A stretch of DNA of 64,000 nt from Bacteroidales bacterium (GTDB lineage: Bacteria > Bacteroidota > Bacteroidia > Bacteroidales > F082), in NCBI GenBank assembly GCA_017539045.1, contig JAFYHS010000004.1, positions 1 to 64,000 of the forward strand, given 5' to 3'. The position numbers and the translations under genes were made by a program. Below, one piece after another: positions 22,367 through 31,312 of the stretch; position 1 is the first letter of the stretch, and every line of letters begins with the position of its first letter. The notes beneath the pieces were generated by a model. The model was not told where the DNA came from and ran no database searches. It was given only the letters and a program-made list of their open reading frames with translations.

Positions 22367-22777
22367 ATGAATCCCCTGCCCCTAAAAATAGAGCTGACCC
22401 GTGAATTCCTGCTGAAATTCCTGAAATTCGGCGTGGTGGGTTTGTCGGGCGTATTCGTCAACTTCGGCGTGACCTATGTTTGCAAGGAATGGCTGAAGTG
22501 GAACAAATACTTGAGCAACATCTTGGGCTTCATCTTCGCCGCCACCACCAACTACCTCCTCAACCGCTGGTGGACTTTTGAGAGCACCAACCCACAAGTG
22601 GGCGTAGAATATGCCAAATACTTCGGCATCGCCGTAATCGGATTGGGCATCGACACCTTTACGGTATGGCTGCTCAACGGTAAACTGAAATGGAACTTCT
22701 ACCTCAGCAAGGTCTTCGCCGTGGGTGCCTCCACATTGTGGAATTTCTTTGGCAACCTGCTGTTTACGTTTGCCTAA
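22367..22777 (+). CDS. GtrA family membrane protein
   Basis: A 137-residue inner-membrane protein with four predicted helices and the GtrA core FLKFGVVGLSGVFVNFGVTY, then NYLLNRWWTFES. GtrA-like proteins are proposed to flip polyprenyl-linked sugars for envelope glycosylation. Here it stands alone without its usual GtrB-type glycosyltransferase next door. Start at 22367 because the -7 box lies just upstream. The stop overlaps that of convergent cdd (CTAA shared). Confidence 0.85.
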   Translation: MNPLPLKIELTREFLLKFLKFGVVGLSGVFVNFGVTYVCKEWLKWNKYLSNILGFIFAATTNYLLNRWWTFESTNPQVGVEYAKYFGIAVIGLGIDTFTVWLLNGKLKWNFYLSKVFAVGASTLWNFFGNLLFTFA

Positions 22778-23259
22778 CCAAGGAACTTATCCAAGAAGAT
22801 GAACGGCATCAGCGACTCTATGCCGTCGAAGACGAAGACGGGTCCCGTCTCGCCTTGGCAAAGCACGCGTAACGGCTGTTTCGACAACTGTTCCGCCTCC
22901 ACCATCACTTGGCGGCAGGCGCCACAGGGAGCGACAGGCTCGTCGATGGTCTTGCTGGCCGAATAGGCCGTCACCGCCAACGACTCAAAAGCCACGCCCG
23001 GGTATTGCGCCATGGCGGCAAACATCGCCACACGCTCAGCACAAAGGCCACTGGGATAGGCTGCGTTCTCGATATTGTTGCCCGTCACGACCTTGCCGTT
23101 GGCCAGACGTACCGCAGCACCCACATTGAACTTGGAATAAGGTGCGTAGGCATTGCGAGCCGCTTCATGGGCACGATGCATCAACTCCGCATCCTGCTGC
23201 GACAGCTCTTCCAGGGCGTCGTACACTTCGTAGGGGCAGACAAATTGCTCTTTCCTCAT
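22774..23259 (-). CDS. cdd: Cytidine deaminase
   Basis: A 161-residue zinc enzyme of pyrimidine salvage (cytidine/deoxycytidine to uridine). The zinc/catalytic motif is CAE at 73-75 with PCGAC at 111-115 (Cys112, Cys115), the three-cysteine arrangement of homotetrameric cytidine deaminases. The substrate loop is YSKFNVGAAV. It has its own promoter box inside the 3' end of the upstream ligase-like gene. Confidence 0.95.
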   Translation of the reverse strand: MRKEQFVCPYEVYDALEELSQQDAELMHRAHEAARNAYAPYSKFNVGAAVRLANGKVVTGNNIENAAYPSGLCAERVAMFAAMAQYPGVAFESLAVTAYSASKTIDEPVAPCGACRQVMVEAEQLSKQPLRVLCQGETGPVFVFDGIESLMPFIFLDKFLG

Positions 23260-23270
23260 GATTGCTGGTA

Positions 23271-24944
23271 TTATTGGTGCAAAGATAGCGTTTTTCTGGC
23301 AAACAACAAAAAGGATACAAAGAAAGCAAACAAAGTGGCTCCAGCTTGCGTCTCAAGCGTGTCCTCAGGAAACATCGAAAGCAGCATGATGGTGAGAAAC
23401 ACCGCATACAGATAGGTGTGATTTCGTTTCGACGAGAACCAAGGATAGAACAGGACGAACAGGAAAAACGCCAGCCCCACCAACCCAAAGGCCACGGCGA
23501 TGGCAAGATATTGGTTGTGGGCACGGAAACGGAATTCCTCCTTCAGCGGTGAACGGATCTCGTCATAAGTCTGGGCAAAAGCCTGCGGCACGTCACCCGT
23601 ACCCACCCCAAACCAGGGATGCTGACCGATGATATGGAACGAAGCCCGAGTGTATTCAAGACGCTGCGAGAGCGAGCCGCCATTGGGGTTGTTGAAACGG
23701 CGATAAAGTCCGTATTCGAACAAGGTGGAAGAAAGGCGGGCGTGAATACCGGGATGTTTCCAGTTGTTGTAGTTGGCCACACCTTGTTCAATATTATTGA
23801 CATCCTCATCCGTCAAGGCCAACACACCTTGGGCATCCTTGCGGAGACCTTTGGAAGTGAGGTAACGTGACAAGGTGGCCTCAAGATCCTCGCCATTGAG
23901 TGTCGTTCCTTCCAGAGGCAAACTGCTGCGTTGGGGCCAAGCCTCTTGCAACTCCTTCCTGCAATAATAAAGCCCGACATACTTGCCGTCTTCGACGGGG
24001 TTGTAAACCGTGTCGTGCCAATAATCGTTGCCCAACGCGGTCTTCTTCTCCAAGGCAGCGAAATCCACAGGCTCCACCTTCAGCATAGGTTGCACGAAAT
24101 GTATCACCAACAAAGTGCCGACAACCAAGAGTGCCAAAGCCGTAGCGCCCACGGCAATATGCCATGCCCTACTCTTTTTCCATTGCAGGAAGGCGTAAAC
24201 AGCCGTGACTAATACGACAGCGCCAAGGATGACATAGCCCGACAGGGATTCAAAGATGTAGATTTGGTAGATGAACCAAAGCAGCAGGAAATACTGAAGG
24301 TATCGGTTGATGGCAATCTTTGTACTGAAAGCAGGAACGGGAAATCTTGCCTTGGACGGCCCTTCAACCCTTTGAGAGTTCTCAGAGACCATGGTTTTCA
24401 CAATATACCACCCAATGATGGCAATGCAGAAAACGATGTTGAGGCAGAAGCGGATATGACTGATGAAACGGGAGATCTCGCGCACATCCTCGTAATCATG
24501 CCGCCAATAGGTAATGCTACTAAACAGCGTGGCGATGAAGACCGAAATCACATACACCAGCATCACCAAATCGAAACGCTTGCGGTCAAGCGGTTCCATG
24601 CTCGACAGCACGAAAGGCATGACCAGGATGGGTAACTTGACGCGAAGGTCTTTCATGGCATAGTGGAAATCGGAAGTCCATAGCAGGCCTACGACATGCA
24701 TAAGGTAAAAAGCCACCAAGAGAACGGCAGCTTTGTTATGGAAGAAACGGGAGAGTTTTGTTTTAATCCCCCCGGCCCCCTTAAAAGGGGGAGTAAAGGC
24801 ATCAACGAACCAGACGGTGGCCAGCCAAAACTGCGACATGCCCATGAGAAAGGGCGAGAGTGTCAGGCCCACAGCCACCATCAGCAAGCCCAATAGATAG
24901 GCTTGGTTCAGATAGGGTCGTATGGAAGCCTGCGCTGTCATCAC
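23271..24944 (-). CDS. O-antigen ligase/polymerase-like membrane protein
   Basis: 557 residues with about eleven membrane helices and a large soluble loop (about residues 285-420). After the loop comes the Wzy_C/WaaL-type segment IIGQHPWFGVGTGDVP ... RAHNQYLAIAVAFGLVGLAFF. This family joins or polymerises lipid-linked glycans in the periplasm; the acceptor is not known. Residues 51-60 (TPPFKGAGGI), between helices 2 and 3, are encoded by a C/G palindrome that looks inserted in frame. The start overlaps the S41 protease stop by 4 nt. Confidence 0.82.
   Translation of the reverse strand: MMTAQASIRPYLNQAYLLGLLMVAVGLTLSPFLMGMSQFWLATVWFVDAFTPPFKGAGGIKTKLSRFFHNKAAVLLVAFYLMHVVGLLWTSDFHYAMKDLRVKLPILVMPFVLSSMEPLDRKRFDLVMLVYVISVFIATLFSSITYWRHDYEDVREISRFISHIRFCLNIVFCIAIIGWYIVKTMVSENSQRVEGPSKARFPVPAFSTKIAINRYLQYFLLLWFIYQIYIFESLSGYVILGAVVLVTAVYAFLQWKKSRAWHIAVGATALALLVVGTLLVIHFVQPMLKVEPVDFAALEKKTALGNDYWHDTVYNPVEDGKYVGLYYCRKELQEAWPQRSSLPLEGTTLNGEDLEATLSRYLTSKGLRKDAQGVLALTDEDVNNIEQGVANYNNWKHPGIHARLSSTLFEYGLYRRFNNPNGGSLSQRLEYTRASFHIIGQHPWFGVGTGDVPQAFAQTYDEIRSPLKEEFRFRAHNQYLAIAVAFGLVGLAFFLFVLFYPWFSSKRNHTYLYAVFLTIMLLSMFPEDTLETQAGATLFAFFVSFLLFARKTLSLHQ
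23280..23287 (-). promoter_or_regulatory. Putative -7 box of cdd
   Basis: TATCTTTG on the minus strand, 20 nt before the cdd ATG, overlapping the last codons of the ligase-like gene. Confidence 0.55.
24763..24793. repeat. In-frame C/G-rich palindrome within the ligase-like gene
   Basis: CCCCC-TTAAAA-GGGGG (24776-24791) preceded by CCCCCCGG. Transcribed on the minus strand, it encodes about ten residues (TPPFKGAGGI) in a loop. The composition is unlike the surrounding coding sequence, and a palindrome of this kind is typical of short intergenic repeats in Bacteroidales genomes. Confidence 0.65.
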
Positions 24945-26587
24945 TTGCCACTCAGAATGCTGTGGTATTCGTCCTTGCCGTTGGTGTTGAGCAGAATCTC
25001 AAAGGCGCGTTTCAAGTCGGGGTCGTCGTTTAATGAAGCCACGATGCGACCTCTCTGATAGTAGTAACGTCCCACAATCTCGGAACGCAGCAACTCTTCG
25101 ATGTCCTTGCGGTTGCTGATCAGGTCGTTGGCCTTCTCAGCGGCGAGGTTCTTCTCCAAAAGCTCTATCTGAGGCTTGATCTTGTCAAGATAGCCTTCGT
25201 CCTTGGCCGTCTTCTTCAACTTTTCGATGGCCTTCTCGCTCTCGGTAGTATAGCTGAACTTCTTGTCCTTCACAAATTTCATGAAGTCCTGGTAGGTGGC
25301 CTCATCGATCTGGAAACGGTCGGCCGAGTCAATGCTCTTATGTTCGCTGTAGAACTTGTTGGCATAGTCGAAGATGTAGTTTTTGCCATACAAGTAGGCC
25401 GTCACGATGGCATAAGGATCGCGTTTCACCTTCACATCAGGCATGATGCCATGACCTTCATAAACGGTACGGCCATGGATGGTCTTGAAGGCCTTGCCGA
25501 GGGTGTCGTTCTTGGTCTGGGTGGTGTCTTTCTTGTGCGAGTAGTCAATCTCCTGGATGCAACGGCCGCTGGGGATATAGTAATGTGCCACGGTGACTTT
25601 CATCTGGGTGTTGTAGCTCAAAGGCAGGATGTTCTGCACCAAGCCCTTACCGAAGGTTCGCTCGCCGATGATGACACCACGGTCATAGTCCTGGATGGCG
25701 CCTGCCACAATCTCACTAGCCGAGGCGCTGTTGCCGTCGACGAGGATGGCCAAGGGGATATCGAGGTCAACGGGGTCGTTGGTGGTAGGATGCAGGCTGT
25801 TGGCCGTGGCGGCCTTACCTTTCATGGAGACGACGGGCTTCCCTTTAGGGATGAACATATTGACGATGTCCACAGCCTCGTTCATCAGGCCGCCGCCGTT
25901 GCCGCGCAAGTCGAGCACAAAGCCTTTGAGTTGTCCTTTCTTACGCATCTCTGCAAACTTCTCCTTCACCTCTTTGGCAGCATCGCGGGTGAATCCGCTC
26001 AGCTGGAGGTAGGCAATGCCATTGTCGAACACCTTATAATAAGGTATGTTGTCGATCTTCACCTTCTCGCGTTTCAAGGTCTTTTCAATGGGTTTCTCCT
26101 GACCGTAACGCTTGAGTTTCAGCGTCACCTCAGTACCAGGCTGTCCCTTCAGCAGGTTGCTGACTTCTTGGGTGTTTTTCTTCTTGCAGTCGACACCATT
26201 CACCTCGAGGATAACATCGCCGGCAATGATACCTGCTTTCTGTGCAGGCCAGCCATAATAGGGGTCGGAGATACGGGTAAACTCGCCGTCATACTGGATG
26301 ATGGCACCGATGCCACCATACTCGCCCGTGGTCATGAACTTGGCATTCTCGATGTCCGACTCGGGGATGAAAACGGTGTAGGGGTCAAGGCCGTCAAGCA
26401 TGGCTTTGATGGCAGTCTCGTTGAGCTCACCGGGGTTGATTTCATCGACATAGTTGAGATTGAGCTCTCGAAGGAGGCTGTTGTAGATGTCGAGGCTTTT
26501 GGCGATCTCGAAGTTGTTCTGCTTCTCTTGTGCGAAGAGGCCGATTGGAAGGAACAGTGCCAGGATTAGGATACGTATGTGTTTCAT
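24941..26587 (-). CDS. S41 family C-terminal processing peptidase
   Basis: A 548-residue secreted serine protease with a signal peptide (residues 1-20, ...IGLFAQ). The PDZ domain is about 88-175 (GGIGAIIQYDG; GDVILEVNG) and the tail-protease core 176-400. The catalytic Ser289 is the middle Ser of SASAS, Lys314 is in TFGKGLVQ, and Asp300 sits between them, with the spacing of Tsp/CtpA. A C-terminal helical domain follows (DUF3340-like). It acts in the periplasm, trimming or degrading C-termini. It follows yidD and is coupled to the ligase-like gene. Confidence 0.93.
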   Translation of the reverse strand: MKHIRILILALFLPIGLFAQEKQNNFEIAKSLDIYNSLLRELNLNYVDEINPGELNETAIKAMLDGLDPYTVFIPESDIENAKFMTTGEYGGIGAIIQYDGEFTRISDPYYGWPAQKAGIIAGDVILEVNGVDCKKKNTQEVSNLLKGQPGTEVTLKLKRYGQEKPIEKTLKREKVKIDNIPYYKVFDNGIAYLQLSGFTRDAAKEVKEKFAEMRKKGQLKGFVLDLRGNGGGLMNEAVDIVNMFIPKGKPVVSMKGKAATANSLHPTTNDPVDLDIPLAILVDGNSASASEIVAGAIQDYDRGVIIGERTFGKGLVQNILPLSYNTQMKVTVAHYYIPSGRCIQEIDYSHKKDTTQTKNDTLGKAFKTIHGRTVYEGHGIMPDVKVKRDPYAIVTAYLYGKNYIFDYANKFYSEHKSIDSADRFQIDEATYQDFMKFVKDKKFSYTTESEKAIEKLKKTAKDEGYLDKIKPQIELLEKNLAAEKANDLISNRKDIEELLRSEIVGRYYYQRGRIVASLNDDPDLKRAFEILLNTNGKDEYHSILSGK

Positions 26588-26608
26588 ATTCTGTTTGTTA
26601 TATTATCA

Positions 26609-26839
26609 TTAAGGAACGGGGTCATAACCACTCCCACCCCAAGGGTTGCATGACAGTATACGCTTGAAGGTGAGCCAGCCGCCTTTGAAGAACCCGTACC
26701 TCTCGATGGCTTCGATGCCGTAGTTGGAGCAAGTGGGCGTGTAGCGACAACTCTTCCCGATGTAAGGCGACAGCGTCACCTGGTAGAGCCGGATCAAAAG
26801 GATCAGGAACTTAGCGGGCAGTTTTGCTATACGTTTCAT
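26609..26839 (-). CDS. yidD: Membrane protein insertion efficiency factor YidD
   Basis: A 76-residue membrane-associated protein with the family's cysteine motifs [17 protein letters not shown] and [12 protein letters not shown]. It helps YidC insert inner-membrane proteins. The ATG at 26839 ([10 protein letters not shown]) gives the usual family start; it overlaps the end of rnpA by 29 nt. The rnpA-yidD pair is conserved across bacteria, although here it lies beside hemD and not beside rpmH/dnaA. Confidence 0.93.
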   Translation of the reverse strand: MKRIAKLPAKFLILLIRLYQVTLSPYIGKSCRYTPTCSNYGIEAIERYGFFKGGWLTFKRILSCNPWGGSGYDPVP

Positions 26840-27233
26840 GACTGGAACCATATTTTTTGGCAAGGTCATGTACGACCTTCTGCGTCTTCTTAAACAACTC
26901 TTCGTAGGAATGGATAACGGTAGCTGTATACACTAACGCAACGTCGACGGAAATATTATCCTTTTGGCAGATTTCGTAGAGTGGCGCCTTGTTTTTCCGC
27001 CACGACTCACGGATGAGCCTCTTCACACGGTTGCGCTTGAAGGCATGATGAAAGCGTTTCTTGGAGACGGATACCAGCAGTCGGCAGGTCACCGGACGGC
27101 TTTCGTCGCGACGGAATAGGAAAATGACACGAAAGGGATAAACGGAGAAGCCTTCACCTTTATCGAACAGCAGCTGGATATCATTCTCCTTGCAGATGCG
27201 TTCATATTTCGGGAGATTCTCCTTGACAGCCAT
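26811..27233 (-). CDS. rnpA: Ribonuclease P protein component
   Basis: A 140-residue basic cofactor of the RNase P ribozyme that matures tRNA 5' ends. The RNR motif is [13 protein letters not shown]; a central cleft strand is [13 protein letters not shown]. There is a slightly long N-terminus ([20 protein letters not shown]). It begins 29 nt after hemD and overlaps yidD, in a run DUF4271-hemD-rnpA-yidD-S41. Confidence 0.95.
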   Translation of the reverse strand: MAVKENLPKYERICKENDIQLLFDKGEGFSVYPFRVIFLFRRDESRPVTCRLLVSVSKKRFHHAFKRNRVKRLIRESWRKNKAPLYEICQKDNISVDVALVYTATVIHSYEELFKKTQKVVHDLAKKYGSSHETYSKTAR

Positions 27234-27262
27234 AGACGATAAAGCTTTGAAAAGCAGTCTTT

Positions 27263-28027
27263 TTATCTTTTCTTGTTCTTCTTCTGCTCAGCAATAAGGA
27301 ACTCCTCGATGGCCATAGTCATCGAAGGGGCGGTCTGCGTGGGAGCACGGAAGTTGAGTTCGAAGCCAGCATCGACGATGGCCTGGCAGGTGGCATCGCC
27401 GAAGCCACCGATGGCGACTTCCTTCTGTTCGAATTCTGGGAAGTTCTCCTTCAAGGAATGGATACCGGCGGGGCTGAAGAAAACTAGCATATCATAGTCG
27501 TTGATCTTTACCACATCCCTAAGGTCGGCAGGCACCGTGCGGAACATCACCGCCTTGGTGAAGTTGAGCTTGGCCGCGGCCAGCAGGTCGGTGGTGGAGT
27601 CGGAGCTAATATCGGAGCAGCAGTAGAGGTATTTCTCATCCTTGTGCTTCTTCATGATATCGACAAGGTCGTTCAAGGTCTGGTTGCCATAGAACACCTT
27701 GCGTTTGCGGTATTGAACATAACGTTGAAGGTAAAAAGCGGTCGACTCGTTGATGCAAAAGTATTTCAAGGTCTCAGGGACGGCGTAGCGCATCTCTTTG
27801 GCGACTCTGAAGAAATGGTCAATGGCATTACGGCTGGTGAGGATGATGGCAGTATATTCGGGCAGTTTGATATGTTCTTGACGCAGTTCGCTTGCAGTGA
27901 CATCGTCGAGTTTGATAAACTTTTCAAAAGTGAAGTTCACTCCGTACTTCTTCATCATATCGGCAAAAGGAGTCTTCGTAATGTCGGCCGGCTTGGGCTG
28001 TGACACCAAAATTGACTTAATCTTCAT
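27263..28027 (-). CDS. hemD: Uroporphyrinogen-III synthase
   Basis: A 254-residue cytoplasmic enzyme that closes hydroxymethylbilane to uroporphyrinogen III in tetrapyrrole synthesis. The two-lobed HemD fold is supported by the segments AIILTSRNAIDHFF and MLVFFSPAGIHSLKENFP and the TxxS/A-type tail QTAPSMTMAIEEFL. No other heme gene is nearby. This family has weak conservation, so the call rests on the overall pattern and the Bacteroidota gene context (DUF4271, rnpA, yidD). Confidence 0.87.
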   Translation of the reverse strand: MKIKSILVSQPKPADITKTPFADMMKKYGVNFTFEKFIKLDDVTASELRQEHIKLPEYTAIILTSRNAIDHFFRVAKEMRYAVPETLKYFCINESTAFYLQRYVQYRKRKVFYGNQTLNDLVDIMKKHKDEKYLYCCSDISSDSTTDLLAAAKLNFTKAVMFRTVPADLRDVVKINDYDMLVFFSPAGIHSLKENFPEFEQKEVAIGGFGDATCQAIVDAGFELNFRAPTQTAPSMTMAIEEFLIAEQKKNKKR

Positions 28028-28093
28028 CTTTTCTTCCTTAATTTAAGAACGTCTTTTTACGCGATTATCGCCACATCCGTTGATTATAACTCG

Positions 28094-28918
28094 TTAAAAC
28101 ACAGAGCCGTGAGCAAAGTACCGAAGACCTGCTGTCACGAGCGTCGCAACGGGTGCGATTTCGAGGGCGCAAAGATACAAAAAAATATAAAACGCCGATA
28201 TTTTTGTTGAAACTCTCGTCTCAATAATCCCCAAGACGAGCCTGACTAAAGCCGCCAAGGCCAATACCGCAAGGCCAATCCAAATAAAATATCTTGTTGG
28301 ATTATAAATCAACAATAGGACGATGGGTATCATGAGCATCAGGGTAAAGACGGAGACGGAAAACTGGACGGTCATCTGCCGGTCGACGGTGTCGCGTGTG
28401 CCGAAGAGCCAGTTGACGAAATGCAGCATCAGATAACGGAGCAGCACCCAACCCAACACGAAAGCGCATAACGTCATGAACACTTGCCAGCCATTATATC
28501 TTGCCACATCGTGCGACAGCACGACACAACTCTTCTGCACGAAAAGGGCCATAAGCAAGATGTATCCCACCGTGAACGAAACGCAGAGGAAACTCCGCAC
28601 AGGGTTCCACTCGCGCAACAGCTGGTTGGTATGCGACACTCCTCCAGGCACCGAAAGCATCTGGCGGAACTGACGGGGATAGAGTTGCTTGTTGAGCACG
28701 ATAAGGAGCAGCATGAGTCCCAAAAGCGCCAGGTTCCAACCCTGCAGAATCTCGTACGACACGCGTAGCACAGGCGTCATTGTGCCTCGAAACCCCGGAG
28801 CGATGAAGTTGGGCACCACACTGTCGCAAGCGACGCTGTCGACAACGTGCAACGTATCAACGGCTTGCGTCGGCTCCACAAAAGGGTTAGCATAGAATAT
28901 ATCGGGATACTGCGGCAT
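28094..28918 (-). CDS. DUF4271 family membrane protein
   Basis: 274 residues. A soluble N-terminal ~65 residues is followed by seven or so membrane segments in the DUF4271 arrangement (NWLFGTRDTVDRQMTVQFSV; PIVLLLIYNPTRYFIWIGL; LCALEIAPVATLVTAGLRYF). Function unknown; the gene regularly precedes hemD in Bacteroidota. The promoter box at 28941-28948 sits back-to-back with that of pta. Confidence 0.85.
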   Translation of the reverse strand: MPQYPDIFYANPFVEPTQAVDTLHVVDSVACDSVVPNFIAPGFRGTMTPVLRVSYEILQGWNLALLGLMLLLIVLNKQLYPRQFRQMLSVPGGVSHTNQLLREWNPVRSFLCVSFTVGYILLMALFVQKSCVVLSHDVARYNGWQVFMTLCAFVLGWVLLRYLMLHFVNWLFGTRDTVDRQMTVQFSVSVFTLMLMIPIVLLLIYNPTRYFIWIGLAVLALAALVRLVLGIIETRVSTKISAFYIFLYLCALEIAPVATLVTAGLRYFAHGSVF

Positions 28919-28940
28919 GAATATCTTTCAAATTACGCTG

Positions 28941-28948
28941 CAAAAATA
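28941..28948 (-). promoter_or_regulatory. Putative -7 box of the DUF4271-hemD-rnpA-yidD run
   Basis: TATTTTTG on the minus strand, 22 nt before the DUF4271 ATG. Confidence 0.5.
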
Positions 28949-28981
28949 ATGGATTATTTGCAAATCAACACAAAAACTTCT

Positions 28982-28989
28982 TAACTTTG
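28982..28989 (+). promoter_or_regulatory. Putative promoter of pta-ackA
   Basis: TAACTTTG with TTTG at 28957-28960, 21 nt before it: one of the best -33/-7 pairs in the window. The leader contains two copies of AACTATCAACT (within 29000-29030). Confidence 0.7.
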
Positions 28990-29041
28990 CAGGTCAATTT
29001 CAACTATCAACTGGTAACTATCAACTATAACACTGAATAAA

Positions 29042-30055
29042 ATGGATTTAATGCAAGAAATCATTGCCAATGCCCAAGCCAACAAGCAGCGCATTGTGCT
29101 CCCCGAGGGTGACGAACCCCGTACCTTGAAGGCCGCCGACCGTCTGTTAGCTGACGGCGTCGCCGACATCATCCTCATCGGTCCCGCCGAGAAGATCAAG
29201 GAGATGACCGCCGAGTTCGGCCTCAAGAACATCGACAAGGCCCGTATCATCGACCCGAAGAACAACCCCGACAAACAGAAATATGCCGACCTGCTTTACG
29301 AATTGCGTAAAGCCAAGGGCATGACGCCCGAGCAAGCCGACGACCTGGCCCAGAACTTCATGTATCTCGGCATCCTGATGGTCAAGGCAGGTGAGGCCGA
29401 CGGTCTCGTCAGTGGTGCCCGCAGCACCACGGGCGACATGCTCCGTCCCGCCCTGCAGATCATCAAGACCGTGCCTGGTGTGACCTGCGTCAGCGGCGCC
29501 TTCACGATGTTCCTCCCCGAGGGTTGTCCTTATGGCACCAACGGCCGCATGGTCTTCGCCGACTGCGCCGTCACGCCTATGCCGACGGCTGAGCAGCTGG
29601 CCGAAATCGCCATCTGCACCGCCGACACGGCCAAGGCCATCGCCAAGATCGACCCCATCACCGCCATCCTGAGCTTCTCCACCAAGGGCAGCGCCAAGCA
29701 CGAGGTGGTCGACAAGGTCATCGAAGCCACCCGCATTGCCAAGGAGCGTCGTCCCGACCTCGTCCTCGACGGTGAGTTGCAGGCCGATGCCGCCATCGTG
29801 CCCTCCGTCGGCTCGAGCAAGGCTCCTGGTAGCCCCGTCGCCGGCAAAGCCAACACCCTCGTGTTCCCCTGCCTCGAAGTCGGCAACATCGCCTATAAGC
29901 TCGTCCAGCGTCTGGCCGGTGCCGAAGCCGTCGGTCCCGTGCTGCAAGGCCTCGCCAAGCCCTGCAATGACCTCAGCCGTGGCTGCTCCATCGACGATGT
30001 GTACAAACTGGTCGCCATCACTTGTAACCAAGCAATTGCACAAAAACAGAAATAA
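29042..30055 (+). CDS. pta: Phosphate acetyltransferase
   Basis: A 337-residue short-form Pta (catalytic domain only) interconverting acetyl-CoA + phosphate and acetyl phosphate + CoA. Conserved blocks: IVLPEGDEPRTLKAADRLL, GLVSGARSTTGDMLRPALQI, LVFPCLEVGNIAYKLVQRL and GPVLQGLAKPCNDLSRGC. It forms an operon with ackA (2-nt gap), giving ATP and acetate from acetyl-CoA during fermentation, with the reverse route for acetate use. Confidence 0.97.
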   Translation: MDLMQEIIANAQANKQRIVLPEGDEPRTLKAADRLLADGVADIILIGPAEKIKEMTAEFGLKNIDKARIIDPKNNPDKQKYADLLYELRKAKGMTPEQADDLAQNFMYLGILMVKAGEADGLVSGARSTTGDMLRPALQIIKTVPGVTCVSGAFTMFLPEGCPYGTNGRMVFADCAVTPMPTAEQLAEIAICTADTAKAIAKIDPITAILSFSTKGSAKHEVVDKVIEATRIAKERRPDLVLDGELQADAAIVPSVGSSKAPGSPVAGKANTLVFPCLEVGNIAYKLVQRLAGAEAVGPVLQGLAKPCNDLSRGCSIDDVYKLVAITCNQAIAQKQK

Positions 30056-30057
30056 CC

Positions 30058-31263
30058 ATGAAAATATTAGTCTTAAACTGCGGCAGCTCTTCCATCAAGT
30101 ACCAGCTGCTTGAAATGGAAAACGCCAATTCATCACACCTTTTGGCCAAGGGACTCTTGGAGCGCATCGGCCTTGAGATGGGCGAATTCACCCACAAATA
30201 CAATGGTGAGAAATACTACGAACAACTTCCCATCCCGAACCACACTGAAGGCATCAAGCTGGTGCTGAAGGCCTTGGTCGACCCGAAGATGGGCGTCATC
30301 AAAGACCTGAAGGAAATCAACGCCGTCGGTCACCGCGTGGCCCATGGTGGCGAGCTCTTCCCCAAGAGCGTCCTCATCGACCAGAAGGTCATCGACGGCA
30401 TCCAGTCGCTCACCGACCTCGCCCCGTTGCACAACCCAGGCAGCCTGCAAGGCATCCATGCCATGGAAGAAGTGCTTCCAGGCATCCCGATGGCCGCCGT
30501 GTTCGACACCTCGTTCCACAGCACCATGCCGCCTGAGGCCTACCTCTATGCCGTGCCTTACGAATACTACGAAAAATACCGTGTGCGCCGCTATGGCTTC
30601 CACGGCACCAGCCACAAGTACGTGGCCGAAAAGGCCGCCGCTTTCGTAGGCATGGACTGGAAACAGTCGAAGATCGTGACCTGCCACCTCGGCAGTGGTG
30701 CCTCCATCGCCGCCGTCGAATACGGCAAGTCGGTGGAGACCTCGATGGGCTTCACCCCCGTCGAAGGCCTCGTCATGGGTAGCCGTACCGGCGACCTCGA
30801 CCTCGGCGCTTTCATGTACATCATGGACAAGGAAGGCTACACGACCAAGGAGATGAACACCTTGGTGAATAAGAAATCCGGTCTCGTGGGCATCACGGGC
30901 GGCAAGCAGGACATGCGCGACGTGCGTGCCGGCAAGGAAGAAGGCGACGAGCGTTGCACCTACGCCTTCAACATGTTTGCTCACCGTGTGAAGAAGTACA
31001 TCGGCGGCTACATGGCCGTGATGAACGGTGCCGACCTCATCGTGATGACGGGTGGCATCGGCGAGAACGCCTGGTTCATGCGTGAAGCCATCCTCGAGAA
31101 CATGGAAGGCCTCGGCATCGAATTCGACAGCCAGATGAACAAGGACACTATCGGCGACGCCGGTGTGATCTCAACACCTAACTCCAAGGTCAAAGTGGTG
31201 GTGTATCCTACCGACGAGGAGTTCGTCATCGCCCAGGACACCTACAACTTGGTGACCAAATAA
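30058..31263 (+). CDS. ackA: Acetate kinase
   Basis: A 401-residue ASKHA-fold kinase making ATP and acetate from acetyl phosphate. N-terminal phosphate loop NCGSSSIKYQLL; VGHRVAHGGELF; FDTSFHSTMPPEAYLYAVP; YGFHGTSHKYV; CHLGSGASIAAV; GSRTGDLDLG; TGGIGENAW. Normal length. The terminator follows 20 nt after the stop. Confidence 0.98.
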   Translation: MKILVLNCGSSSIKYQLLEMENANSSHLLAKGLLERIGLEMGEFTHKYNGEKYYEQLPIPNHTEGIKLVLKALVDPKMGVIKDLKEINAVGHRVAHGGELFPKSVLIDQKVIDGIQSLTDLAPLHNPGSLQGIHAMEEVLPGIPMAAVFDTSFHSTMPPEAYLYAVPYEYYEKYRVRRYGFHGTSHKYVAEKAAAFVGMDWKQSKIVTCHLGSGASIAAVEYGKSVETSMGFTPVEGLVMGSRTGDLDLGAFMYIMDKEGYTTKEMNTLVNKKSGLVGITGGKQDMRDVRAGKEEGDERCTYAFNMFAHRVKKYIGGYMAVMNGADLIVMTGGIGENAWFMREAILENMEGLGIEFDSQMNKDTIGDAGVISTPNSKVKVVVYPTDEEFVIAQDTYNLVTK

Positions 31264-31280
31264 TAACACATGTTATGAAA

Positions 31281-31312
31281 AAAAAGGGGCGCCGTTTGGC
31301 GCCCTTTTTTGT
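31281..31312. terminator. Bidirectional intrinsic terminator, ackA / PAS gene
   Basis: A-tract, stem GGGCGCC / GGCGCCC with loop GTTT (31288-31305), T-tract. It lies between the convergent ends of ackA and the PAS-like gene. Confidence 0.92.

Noticed and set aside
28996..29036. The AACTATCAACT repeats in the pta leader as a riboswitch or attenuator
   Set aside because: They are short direct repeats without a pairing scheme or a terminator; probably low-complexity leader sequence.
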